From CCMP332 sp040218795 (GTDB lineage Bacteria; Bacteroidota; Bacteroidia; Cytophagales; CCMP332), in NCBI GenBank assembly GCA_040218795.1, contig JAVJQT010000011.1, positions 1 to 64,000 of the forward strand: a stretch of DNA of 64,000 nt, in the 5' to 3' direction. Under the pieces are notes generated by a model. The model ran no database searches. It had not been told where the DNA came from and saw only the letters and a list, made by a program, of their open reading frames with translations. Position 1 is the first letter of the stretch; each line of letters opens with the position of its first letter. A program made the position numbers and the translations under genes. Positions 8,832-17,263 of the stretch are shown piece by piece.

Positions 8832-10016
8832 ATGAATCAGTCTATTATAAATATCAGTAAATCAACAGTATATGTATTATTATTAATGTTCTTTATAGCC
8901 TGCCAGAATCAGGCAAAAGAAAATACTACTACTGAAGATCCGCATCATGAGGAAGGCCTTATTCACTTAAGCAAAAAGCAATTTGATGCACTCGGCTTAA
9001 GGGTTGATAAAATGGTCAAAAGAAATTTGAATGCATTTGTGGAAACAAACGGACAGCTGACTTTACCACCTCAAAGTGAAGCCAGTGTAAGTGCCGTCAT
9101 CGGTGCAAACATTACTCAAATTAAAGTGATTGAAGGAGATCGAATAAAAAAAGGGCAGGTTCTTGCCTATATCTCTCACCCTGATCTTTTTAAACTTCAG
9201 TCCGATTTCATCAAAAAAACCAGTGAACTGGATTATTTAGAACTCGAATATCAAAGACAGGAAAACCTTTACAATGAAAAAATTAATTCTGGCCGAGAGT
9301 TTCAGAAAGTGAAATCAGATTATCTGTCATTGAAGGCCGAAATCAAGTCCCTGGAATATACTTTGAAACTACTGAATGCCAATCCAGAGCAAATCAAGAA
9401 TGGAAAAATATACGAAGAGCTGGCTATAAGATCACCAATTAGCGGTTATATCAGATCTGTCAATGTTAGAGGAGGAAAATACGTTCAAGCCCAGGAAAAC
9501 CTATTTGAAATAGTAAATAACGATCATATTCATGCTCATTTTTTGGTTTATGAAATGGATATTCAAAAAGTTAAGGTGGGTCAAAAAGTAAAGTTTAAGG
9601 TGGCCTCGCTCGAAAACAAAGAATATGAAGCTGTAATATTTTCGGTTGGTAAAGTTTTTGAATCCGATCCCAAAGCGGTAGAGATTCATGCTGAAATTGA
9701 AAATGAAGAAGGTCTTCTGATTTCAGGTATGTATTGCAGAGGTAGAATTATTACCGGAGAACAAATCAAAAATGCCTTACCGGTAGATGCAATTGTAATG
9801 GATGGAGACAAGAAATACGTCTTTACCGCAGGAATACATGGCTTGGAATGGGAATTTGCCCCAATGGAGGTCATCACAGGTCTTGAATCTGAAGATTGGG
9901 TTGAAGTAAAACTTTTAGAAGACATAAAACCCGAAACAAAATTTGCTCAAAATCAGGCATATTATTTATTGTCCGAATGGAAAAAGGATGAAGCCGGGCA
10001 TGGACACAGTCATTAA
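8832..10016 (+). CDS. RND efflux periplasmic adaptor lipoprotein (CusB/CzcB-like)
   Basis: A 394-residue membrane-fusion protein that should bridge the RND pump and outer-membrane channel. It has a lipoprotein signal with lipobox Cys at residue 24 (FFIAC), a histidine-containing segment (DPHHEEG), a biotinyl-lipoyl-like half (IEGDRIKKGQVLAYISHP), an alpha-helical hairpin (about 115-190), the second lipoyl half (AIRSPISGYI) and beta-barrel domains. The C-terminus GHGHSH is a plausible metal-binding tail. The start codon abuts the stop of the pump gene (TAAATG), so the complete tripartite system is encoded by two adjacent genes. Confidence 0.93.
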   Translation: MNQSIINISKSTVYVLLLMFFIACQNQAKENTTTEDPHHEEGLIHLSKKQFDALGLRVDKMVKRNLNAFVETNGQLTLPPQSEASVSAVIGANITQIKVIEGDRIKKGQVLAYISHPDLFKLQSDFIKKTSELDYLELEYQRQENLYNEKINSGREFQKVKSDYLSLKAEIKSLEYTLKLLNANPEQIKNGKIYEELAIRSPISGYIRSVNVRGGKYVQAQENLFEIVNNDHIHAHFLVYEMDIQKVKVGQKVKFKVASLENKEYEAVIFSVGKVFESDPKAVEIHAEIENEEGLLISGMYCRGRIITGEQIKNALPVDAIVMDGDKKYVFTAGIHGLEWEFAPMEVITGLESEDWVEVKLLEDIKPETKFAQNQAYYLLSEWKKDEAGHGHSH

Positions 10017-10018
10017 TT

Positions 10019-10348
10019 ATGGAAATTTCAGAAGCACAAAATCAAGTTGATCAATGGATTAAGAAGTACGGGGTTCGCTACTTTAGTGAATTAACCAATA
10101 TGGCCATTTTAACAGAAGAAGTAGGAGAATTGGCCAGAATAATCGCCCGAAGCTATGGTGATCAATCCTTTAAAAAGAGCGATGAAAAATACAATCTTGA
10201 AGATGAGATGGCTGATGTGCTTTGGGTTTTAATTTGTCTGGCTAATCAAACAAATATTGATCTGGGCAAGGCATTTGAAAAGAATCTGAATAAAAAAACC
10301 ACAAGAGATTCTCAAAGACATAAAGGCAATCCGAAATTGAATAATTGA
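10019..10348 (+). CDS. MazG-like nucleotide pyrophosphohydrolase
   Basis: A 109-residue all-alpha MazG-type protein, expected to hydrolyse (d)NTPs or modified nucleotides to monophosphate plus pyrophosphate with Mg2+. The metal site is visible as EEVGE (about 30-34) and EDEMADVLW (about 61-69), the EExxE...ExxxD pattern of the family. It lies two bases after the adaptor stop and so is probably co-transcribed with the efflux pump, an unexpected partner. A housekeeping role against oxidised nucleotides during metal stress would fit, but is guesswork. Confidence 0.87.
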   Translation: MEISEAQNQVDQWIKKYGVRYFSELTNMAILTEEVGELARIIARSYGDQSFKKSDEKYNLEDEMADVLWVLICLANQTNIDLGKAFEKNLNKKTTRDSQRHKGNPKLNN

Positions 10349-10462
10349 ATGTCATTAATCCTGACATAAGAGTCCTCTTTCACATTTAAGACAATTATTG
10401 TAACTTAAAAACAGAATAAGCGTAAGTACACGTGGATTTGATGAATAATTAACCCTCATGAT

Positions 10463-11542
10463 ATGAAAAAATTATTAAGCCTAATTTTCGTTTTTAGTTT
10501 GTTTTTAGTCTTGTTTTCCTGCTCTGATGATGAGGAAACAGAACCACAGGATAACAATATCGTTCCCGAAAAATTTAAAATAGATATTCCCACCTCAATT
10601 TCCGATGCTAATTCAGGCGGGAAACTTATGCATGATCCGGATTCAGTTTTTGATATGTCTTTTGTCTATCAGGGATTGCCTTTATTTATACATATAGGCG
10701 AAAGTTCAGCTGAAATTGTTGAAGCGTTGATATTGGGAATTAGACGATATAATCTTTCCAGAGCACAAGCCTTGGATTTCACCAGTGATGAGGATGGCCG
10801 TGTCAAAGAATTGGTTGTAAAGGAAATGCCGATAGTGGACGGAACAGTTTATCAATTTGGACTTCAGGTCAAAGACAAGGAGGACGATGAAATCGCCATG
10901 CAGGTCTTTTGGAACAATTCACCTATTGAAGGCATTGCCATTATGAATGTATATCAAATGGACAGAGTAAATAATGATTCAAGCACATTAAATACTTATT
11001 ATAAGGTCCGTTATACAGAGAATGTCGTAGATGCCGATGCCGAAATGGAAGTATGGGTAGCCGATTTCCCAACGGATGCCAGCGATACCTTTGCCCTGGA
11101 TGGAATGCGCATGCTCGCTCAAAAAAGCGGTGATGTGATTACCGTATACGGCAACTCAAATCATCCATATTTTGAATTTAGCGATGGTGGTTCAGGTGTT
11201 GTAGGAAGAAATTATGCTTTCCGTGCAAGAGGCGATGAAGCAAATGAAGTTGGGGTTGCAGAAGTGGCTTTACCACCTTCAAGCGAAACATCTGTTAATG
11301 GTGTATTTCAAAATTTCAATATTCTTGAAGTTTGCAAAACTGAGTATGGAAATTCTGTAGAATCTTCCCTCTTCAATTATCTGGCACCCGGTTATTTTTC
11401 GGATGCCGATGGTTTTGTCGGTGATGGAAATTACAATGCGGATCCTCAGCTCTATCCTTCAAGTTTTGTTGATCTGACAGGCTTAAGACCATTTGTACCC
11501 AAAGACATCAGGGATTTACAGATTGATTTTGAAAATTTCTAA
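10463..11542 (+). CDS. Hypothetical lipoprotein
   Basis: A 359-residue secreted protein with a clear lipoprotein signal (MKKLLSLIFVFSLFLVLFSC, Cys at 20) and an acidic linker (SDDEETEPQD) that suits surface export in Bacteroidota. The body is rich in beta-strand-like segments and Asp/Gly; I recognise no domain. It is followed by a strong hairpin with a T-run. The 114-base gap upstream suggests its own promoter rather than membership of the metal operon. Confidence 0.8.
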   Translation: MKKLLSLIFVFSLFLVLFSCSDDEETEPQDNNIVPEKFKIDIPTSISDANSGGKLMHDPDSVFDMSFVYQGLPLFIHIGESSAEIVEALILGIRRYNLSRAQALDFTSDEDGRVKELVVKEMPIVDGTVYQFGLQVKDKEDDEIAMQVFWNNSPIEGIAIMNVYQMDRVNNDSSTLNTYYKVRYTENVVDADAEMEVWVADFPTDASDTFALDGMRMLAQKSGDVITVYGNSNHPYFEFSDGGSGVVGRNYAFRARGDEANEVGVAEVALPPSSETSVNGVFQNFNILEVCKTEYGNSVESSLFNYLAPGYFSDADGFVGDGNYNADPQLYPSSFVDLTGLRPFVPKDIRDLQIDFENF

Positions 11543-11560
11543 ACAATTAATTAGATAGAG

Positions 11561-11590
11561 AAAAGGGGAGACATTGTTTCCCCTTTTTTT
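11561..11590 (+). terminator. Hairpin plus T-run after the lipoprotein gene
   Basis: AAAAGGGGA pairs with TCCCCTTTT around a 9-base loop and runs into seven or more T residues, a textbook intrinsic terminator. It ends about a dozen bases before the only start codon of the BCCT gene, leaving no obvious room for a separate promoter. Confidence 0.85.
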
Positions 11591-11602
11591 ATTTTAGCCC
11601 AC

Positions 11603-13114
11603 TTGTTTTCTCAAATAAGACATTCAGTATTCTGGCCCAGTCTGATTGCACTATTACTTGCCCTGGCATTGAGTGTATATGACAAATGGCTTTTTCTAAA
11701 AGTCGTTCAGGGAATCAATGAAACTATTCTATATCATTTTTCCTGGCTGTTTAGTACAGCTACGATTCTATTAGTTCTGATGTCATTTGTGATATTTATT
11801 AGCCCCATTGGTAAAATCAGGATAGGAGGAGAAAAGGCAGTTCCCATACTAAATCGCTGGCGGTGGTTCAGCATAGTACTTTGCACAACCATAGCAACAG
11901 GCATTCTTTTCTGGGGCATGGCAGAACCTATCTTTCATTATGTTAGCCCTCCTGAATCGCTCAATATAGAGCCCAATTCTGAAGCCGCAGCCATATTTTC
12001 CATGTCCACCATGTATTTGCATTGGAGTTTTACACCTTATGCCATTTATGTTTTGCCCTCCTTGTTGTTCGCATTGGCTTTTTTTAATAAAGGATCGGAT
12101 TATTCCATATCAGCAACTTTGTTTCCATTGTTTGGCAAGAACCACAATGGATTATTATCCAAAGGTTTGGATGCTGTTGCATTGTTTTCATTAGTGGCAG
12201 GGATGGCAGCCAGTCTGGGTGGAGGCCTTTTGACATTGGCAGGAGGTATAAATCTCATATTTGGCACAGAAACTAATTTTATCCTTTTGGCATGTATTTG
12301 TTTTGCTCTTGTGGCTGTATTTCTGATTTCTGCTGTCAGTGGCCTGCTCAAAGGAGTAAAAATATTATCCGATTGGAATTTAAGAGTATTTATCCTTCTG
12401 CTATTAATTTTTGTCATTTTTATACCGATAAAGGATGTTTTAGAACTCAATTATTCAGGCCTCAAACTTTACATAAGTGATTTTATTAATAAGAGCACCT
12501 TTATCGGGGCTGAGAGTGCTGATGACTGGCCCAAAAAATGGACAGTATTTAACTGGGCCAACTGGATGGCCTGGGCACCGGTAACCGCTTTATTTCTTGG
12601 AAATCTTGGCTATGGAAGAACGATCAGGGAGTTTATGTTATTTACCTGGATTTTTCCGGCCTTGTTCGCCATTATCTGGATGTCGGTATTTTCAGGATCT
12701 GCCCTGGTTTATGAGAATCTATCAATAATTGATTTATCAATGAAATTACAAGAATCCGGACCGGAAAGCATTGTCTATTCTGTCATTGAACATTTCCCCG
12801 GTGGCGAATTCATATCCATTCTGTTTTTTCTGGCTGTATTTATATCCTTTGTAACTGCGGCGGATTCCACATGTATTGCCATGGGTGCCTTAAGCACAAG
12901 CGGATTGACACCCGAAAACCCGGAACCTCCCACCGGAATTAAAATCCTTTGGGGTGTTTTAGTGGGTATTATGGCCCTAATCATGGTAAGCTATGCCGGA
13001 ATCGAAGGTATAAAGATGATTTCGACAATAGGTGGTCTTCCGATTGCATTTTATATGATTGCAATATGCATTTCTGCCTTAATTTATTTTATCAGAATGC
13101 TTAATAAAGCATGA
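11603..13114 (+). CDS. BCCT-family betaine/choline/carnitine transporter
   Basis: A 503-residue protein with 12 hydrophobic segments, expected to import a trimethylammonium or related solute (glycine betaine, choline, carnitine) with sodium or protons. Family signatures are visible: GMAASLGGGLLTLAGGINL for the unwound helix, and the Trp-rich WTVFNWANWMAWAP followed by GNLGYGRTIREFM. It probably serves osmoprotection. The only suitable start is TTG at 11603, immediately after a terminator hairpin, so expression may depend on read-through or on a promoter inside the preceding gene. The exact substrate cannot be told. Confidence 0.92.
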   Translation: MFSQIRHSVFWPSLIALLLALALSVYDKWLFLKVVQGINETILYHFSWLFSTATILLVLMSFVIFISPIGKIRIGGEKAVPILNRWRWFSIVLCTTIATGILFWGMAEPIFHYVSPPESLNIEPNSEAAAIFSMSTMYLHWSFTPYAIYVLPSLLFALAFFNKGSDYSISATLFPLFGKNHNGLLSKGLDAVALFSLVAGMAASLGGGLLTLAGGINLIFGTETNFILLACICFALVAVFLISAVSGLLKGVKILSDWNLRVFILLLLIFVIFIPIKDVLELNYSGLKLYISDFINKSTFIGAESADDWPKKWTVFNWANWMAWAPVTALFLGNLGYGRTIREFMLFTWIFPALFAIIWMSVFSGSALVYENLSIIDLSMKLQESGPESIVYSVIEHFPGGEFISILFFLAVFISFVTAADSTCIAMGALSTSGLTPENPEPPTGIKILWGVLVGIMALIMVSYAGIEGIKMISTIGGLPIAFYMIAICISALIYFIRMLNKA

Positions 13115-13232
13115 TACATTTTAGTCAAATTCAAACTCTATTGGGGTATTTGTGTTCCTTCTTGTATATATATAAGATGAAAATGAGTAAAGGCTCATTT
13201 TAAAATAAATTTAAACCAAATACTTAAACATT

Positions 13233-14090
13233 ATGAAGACTACAAAAAAACTATTTAAACGCTATTTAAGCATGATCATGGCATTAGCATTATCTTTTGC
13301 CATTGTATCCTGTGGAGATGATGACGAAGACAGCACTCCACCTGCGCCAACTTTGCCATCTACCACCTATGATCTGGCTGAAATTGGAGGATCCGGTGTT
13401 AGCGGAACCGCCAAATTTGAAAAAGTAGATGATCAAACGACCAGGGTTACTTTAGAATTAACAGGGACGCCAACAGATGGTGATCATCCGGCACATATTC
13501 ATATCGATAATGCAGCCACGGGGGGTGGAATTGCAATTTCCCTTACAAATGTGGATGGAAATACAGGTATGAGTGAAACTACCGTAACAGCTGAAGACGA
13601 TGATACAGCCATCACCTACGAAGAACTTATTGATTTTGATGGTTATATAAATGTCCATTTGGCTTCGGATAATCTTGGAACTATTGTAGCACAAGGCGAT
13701 ATAGGATCAAATGCGCTTACAGGAGAATCAAAAAGTTATACCCTCAATGAATTTGATAATTCAGGAATTCTGGGAACGGTGTTATTTGAAGAAAGAGTTA
13801 ACGGAGAAGCTCTTGCAACCATTTCTTTGCAAAATACACCTGCGGGCGGTAGTCACCCGGCGCATATCCATGAAAATGATGCTGCAACCGGAGGACCTAT
13901 CTATTTTTCTTTTAATTCAGTAGATGGAACAAGCGGAATGAGCAAGACCAATGTGGCGACCTCAGATGGAGGCGATGATTTTGGTTATGCTGATGTTTTA
14001 GTAGTAAACGGTTATGTCAATGTGCATCTTGCAGACACAGCCTTATCAACAATTGTAGCTCAGGGAGATATTGGAGCTAATGATCAATAA
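13233..14090 (+). CDS. Two-repeat CHRD-domain lipoprotein
   Basis: A 285-residue lipoprotein (lipobox Cys at 27, VSCGDDDED) made of two similar CHRD-like repeats, about 47-155 and 165-283. Each has the hallmark HPAHIH (near residues 86 and 209), a following aromatic or hydrophobic GGxIxxS strand, GYxNVHLA and TIVAQGDIG. CHRD domains were named from chordin; their bacterial role is unknown, and the conserved histidines suggest metal binding. It stands alone between a BCCT gene and a terminator. Confidence 0.88.
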   Translation: MKTTKKLFKRYLSMIMALALSFAIVSCGDDDEDSTPPAPTLPSTTYDLAEIGGSGVSGTAKFEKVDDQTTRVTLELTGTPTDGDHPAHIHIDNAATGGGIAISLTNVDGNTGMSETTVTAEDDDTAITYEELIDFDGYINVHLASDNLGTIVAQGDIGSNALTGESKSYTLNEFDNSGILGTVLFEERVNGEALATISLQNTPAGGSHPAHIHENDAATGGPIYFSFNSVDGTSGMSKTNVATSDGGDDFGYADVLVVNGYVNVHLADTALSTIVAQGDIGANDQ

Positions 14091-14110
14091 TTAAAACACA
14101 GATCAAAAAG

Positions 14111-14146
14111 AAGCCCGTTTCAATAATTTGAACCGGGCTTTTTTAT
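14111..14146 (+). terminator. Intrinsic terminator after the CHRD gene
   Basis: AAGCCCGTTTCAA pairs with TTGAACCGGGCTT with one mismatch around a short TAAT loop, followed by six T residues. It is well placed 20 bases after the stop. Confidence 0.9.
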
Positions 14147-14174
14147 TGCTTTATTGGGCAATTGATATTTTTAA

Positions 14175-14852
14175 ATGATGAAAATAAAAACCGGACTTAT
14201 AAAATCAATAAGCATTTCACTGGACGGTGAAAATCTGGTTTTTGACTTCAGAAGGGCTGTTTTTTGGTCAAAAATAAATGCCCTTATTATTGCTGACCTG
14301 CATATTGGAAAAGCCGGCCATTTTAGAAAAAACGGGATATCTGTCTCTGATTCGGTAAGTATTGATGATTTTAAACGCTTGGATGCATTGATCAAATCGT
14401 ATTCACCTAAAACCTTAATGATTTTAGGAGATTTGTCGCATTCTAAAATGAATAAAGACTGGGAGCATTTGCTGGAATTAAGAACAGCGTATCCCAATTT
14501 AAAAATCTTACTTGTTCCTGGAAATCATGATATTTTACCCAAATCAGCATATGATGAAGCCAACATTCAGGAGACGAAACCCATTCATGAAATTGCCCCC
14601 TTCATTTTTATTCACGAATCGAAAAGTGAAATCGATGCTCAATCAAGACAATTTTCAGGCCATGTACATCCCGGTGTCAGGCTAAAAGGGGCTGCAAGAC
14701 AAGCCATTACACTTCCCTGTTTCTATATATCTGATAGCAATGTAATTTTGCCGGCTTTCTCGGGATTTACAGGAAGGCACAAGATTAAACCAAGAAAAAA
14801 CGATACCATACTGGCAATAACATCAAAGGGCATGTTTCAAATAGATAAATAG
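14175..14852 (+). CDS. PdeM-like metallophosphoesterase (ligase-associated DNA repair type)
   Basis: A 225-residue calcineurin-like phosphoesterase. The dinuclear metal ligands appear in order as ADLHIGK (about 40), LGDLSHSK (about 90), PGNHD (about 116) and SGHVHPG (about 160). This arrangement and length match the PdeM family found beside DNA-ligase/helicase/exonuclease genes, with phosphodiesterase or nuclease activity inferred for DNA damage response. Here the usual ligase and helicase partners are absent, so it is a solitary copy. Two ATGs in a row at the start make the N-terminus uncertain by one residue. Confidence 0.88.
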   Translation: MMKIKTGLIKSISISLDGENLVFDFRRAVFWSKINALIIADLHIGKAGHFRKNGISVSDSVSIDDFKRLDALIKSYSPKTLMILGDLSHSKMNKDWEHLLELRTAYPNLKILLVPGNHDILPKSAYDEANIQETKPIHEIAPFIFIHESKSEIDAQSRQFSGHVHPGVRLKGAARQAITLPCFYISDSNVILPAFSGFTGRHKIKPRKNDTILAITSKGMFQIDK

Positions 14853-14880
14853 AAGCCTTGATTTTTTTTATAATATTTGA

Positions 14881-17130
14881 AAAAAATATAATATCAGATT
14901 CTTACTTATCATACTGCTCTTTCTGGTCTTTTTATTATCAAAGGCTCAAAATTCCGCAGATCCTTGTGCATATAGCGGGCCCTATCATATTGTAGTGCTG
15001 GGTTCTTCGACGGCAGCAGGCGCAGGTGCCAGCAGCTCCGACAGTGCATGGGTTAATAAATACCGAAATTATTTACAGTCATTAAATCCGGGCAATCAGG
15101 TAACTAATCTCGCAAGGGGAGGATATAATACCTACAAACTGATGCCTGATAATTTTGTACCTCCTTCCAATAGACCGGCAAATGATACCTTAAGAAACAT
15201 CAGCAAAGCCATAGCCATAAATGCCGATGCAATCATTGTGAATTTACCTTCCAATGATGTGGCTTCAGGATATAGTCTGAACGAACAAATTTTCAATATG
15301 GATTCCATTTTTAATACTGCCCAACAAGCGGGGATTCCAATTTGGATATGTACCACTCAGCCGAGAAATTTTTCAATAGCTCAGATGCAATTACAAAAAG
15401 ATATGAAAGACAGTATTGAAGCCCATTACGGTTCTTATTCTATTGATTTCTGGAAACATCTGGCATTGATCAATAATTCACTCGACCCATATTACGATTC
15501 CGGCGACGGCGTTCATCTCAATGACATTGGGCATAATGTGCTATTTAATAAGGTCAAGGATAAAGATATCATTGCAAGCATTTTTCAGCCAAAAACGTTT
15601 ACTGATATTGTAATATCAAAAATCGAGCTGCTTAATCCCGATATTTGTCAGACCGGATCCAAAGATTTTAAAGTTACTTTTAGCAATCTGGGTATTAGCA
15701 CGGCAGACAGCGCTCTTCTGATATTTGATCTGATAATTCAAAATCAATCCATTTATAGGGATACTGTTTCATTTTCGACCGCAATCAATCCCTGTACTTT
15801 TCATTCAAAGCTGTTTAATACTTCAATACAAGGACAGAGCAATTATACCATTTCAGCAAAATCACTTTATTCATTGGATTCAGCCAATTACAATGACAGC
15901 CTGGCCATAAGCTATATGAGTATTGGCAGCCCTGTAATCACGGTTATTGATGATACATTATGTCATGAATCCAATGCACTTTTGAAAGCCAATACTTCTT
16001 CGGTTGATACAATTTTCTGGTATGTGAGCGCATTAAGTACAACTGCTCTATCAAATGGCTCTGATCTAATAGTTAACAATGCCTCTGCAGATAGCACTTT
16101 TTATGCGCAGGCTGTGCGCGGTGAATTGTTTTACAAAAGTGAAATTTCAACTACACCTATTAACAATATCGATTTCAACGGCGCCATGTTCGATATAATG
16201 GCCCATGATTCGTTGATCATCGACAGTTTAGCTTTGAAAATATTAACTATGGGAATGCAAACCATAGAGCTTCGTATCTGCAATGGCTCTCATTTAGGAA
16301 AGGAATCCGACTCCAGTCAATGGACTTTTATGGGCAATATACAGGTTAATGTAAATGATCCGGAAGCTTTCATTAATATCGACATTCCAGATTTATCATT
16401 AAGTCCGGGCGATACCATTGGGATTTATTTACAAATGGCAAACTCAAATTCCAGACTTAGATACAGAAGTCTTTCAAGCCCAATTACCAGAAGTACTTCC
16501 GAAATTTCGATAATGACGGGCTCAGGCATTGCTCATAATTTTAATGGAAGCTTTTTCCCAAGAGACTGGAATGGAAAAGTCTTTTATCATTATGGATATA
16601 GACCCGGAGGAGATTGCTCCAGTCAAAAAGTACCGGTTCGAATCTTGTTTTCTGATCAGCACATTAATTTAGGTGCCGATACAAGCATCGGGCTTACACA
16701 AAATATCACATTGCAAATTAACCAGGATTTTCACAGTCTTCAATGGGAAGACGGTTCGGATGATAATCCAAGAATTATTCGAGGTGCAGATTATGGTCAG
16801 GGTACATTTCAGTTTAGCATTAGTGCTATGGACAGTTTGAATTGTTTGAAATACGATTCCATTTCCATTACATTCGTTGTACTTGATCTTAAAGGTGTTG
16901 AATCTGAACATTTCAAGCTTTTTCCAAATCCAGTTGAGAATCTGCTTTTTTTGAAATGCGAAAATCCTGAAGACCGGAAAATTGAAATAATTGATATTCT
17001 TGGCGCAATCCATGAAGTTAAAATTGAAGGGAGTAATATCATCGATGTTTCAGATTTGAAAAAAGGCATGTATATGCTTAAAATATCCAATGCTCATAAC
17101 AGTAGCACATTGAATTTCATAAAACAATAG
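14881..17130 (+). CDS. SGNH-hydrolase-like protein with T9SS type A sorting domain (irregular start)
   Basis: The frame encodes a signal peptide (RFLLIILLFLVFLLSKAQ), an SGNH/GDSL-type esterase domain (LGSSTAAGAG with nucleophile Ser, LPSNDV, and GDGVHLNDIGH with the catalytic Asp/His), a CARDB/Ig-like beta region, and a C-terminal T9SS sorting domain (FPNPVENLLFL ... KGMYMLKIS). It is thus a secreted, cell-surface or released hydrolase. No ATG, GTG or TTG precedes the signal peptide in frame; the first allowed codon is GTG 14995, inside the catalytic domain. A TTG at 14877 would fit if the run of seven A at 14880-14886 were one shorter. So this is a frameshift, a sequencing error or an unusual start. 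Confidence 0.82.
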   Translation, partial: KKYNIRFLLIILLFLVFLLSKAQNSADPCAYSGPYHIVVLGSSTAAGAGASSSDSAWVNKYRNYLQSLNPGNQVTNLARGGYNTYKLMPDNFVPPSNRPANDTLRNISKAIAINADAIIVNLPSNDVASGYSLNEQIFNMDSIFNTAQQAGIPIWICTTQPRNFSIAQMQLQKDMKDSIEAHYGSYSIDFWKHLALINNSLDPYYDSGDGVHLNDIGHNVLFNKVKDKDIIASIFQPKTFTDIVISKIELLNPDICQTGSKDFKVTFSNLGISTADSALLIFDLIIQNQSIYRDTVSFSTAINPCTFHSKLFNTSIQGQSNYTISAKSLYSLDSANYNDSLAISYMSIGSPVITVIDDTLCHESNALLKANTSSVDTIFWYVSALSTTALSNGSDLIVNNASADSTFYAQAVRGELFYKSEISTTPINNIDFNGAMFDIMAHDSLIIDSLALKILTMGMQTIELRICNGSHLGKESDSSQWTFMGNIQVNVNDPEAFINIDIPDLSLSPGDTIGIYLQMANSNSRLRYRSLSSPITRSTSEISIMTGSGIAHNFNGSFFPRDWNGKVFYHYGYRPGGDCSSQKVPVRILFSDQHINLGADTSIGLTQNITLQINQDFHSLQWEDGSDDNPRIIRGADYGQGTFQFSISAMDSLNCLKYDSISITFVVLDLKGVESEHFKLFPNPVENLLFLKCENPEDRKIEIIDILGAIHEVKIEGSNIIDVSDLKKGMYMLKISNAHNSSTLNFIKQ

Positions 17131-17263
17131 AATTTTAGACTACTTCCCTTATTTCAATAGTTTGCTTAATCTTCAATATTTGCCTTTAATCAAATCTCGG
17201 CTGGGAATTGAGATTCATCAAAAATTAATATCTATCTTTAAAGAAGAATAAAAAATAAACCCA

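Noticed and set aside
12100..12450. Minus-strand frame of 116 codons inside the BCCT gene
   Set aside because: The + strand frame carries clear BCCT motifs; the antisense translation is low-complexity and basic.
16669..17090. Two minus-strand frames opposite the SGNH/T9SS gene
   Set aside because: They oppose the T9SS sorting domain, which is well conserved on the + strand; they are antisense shadows.
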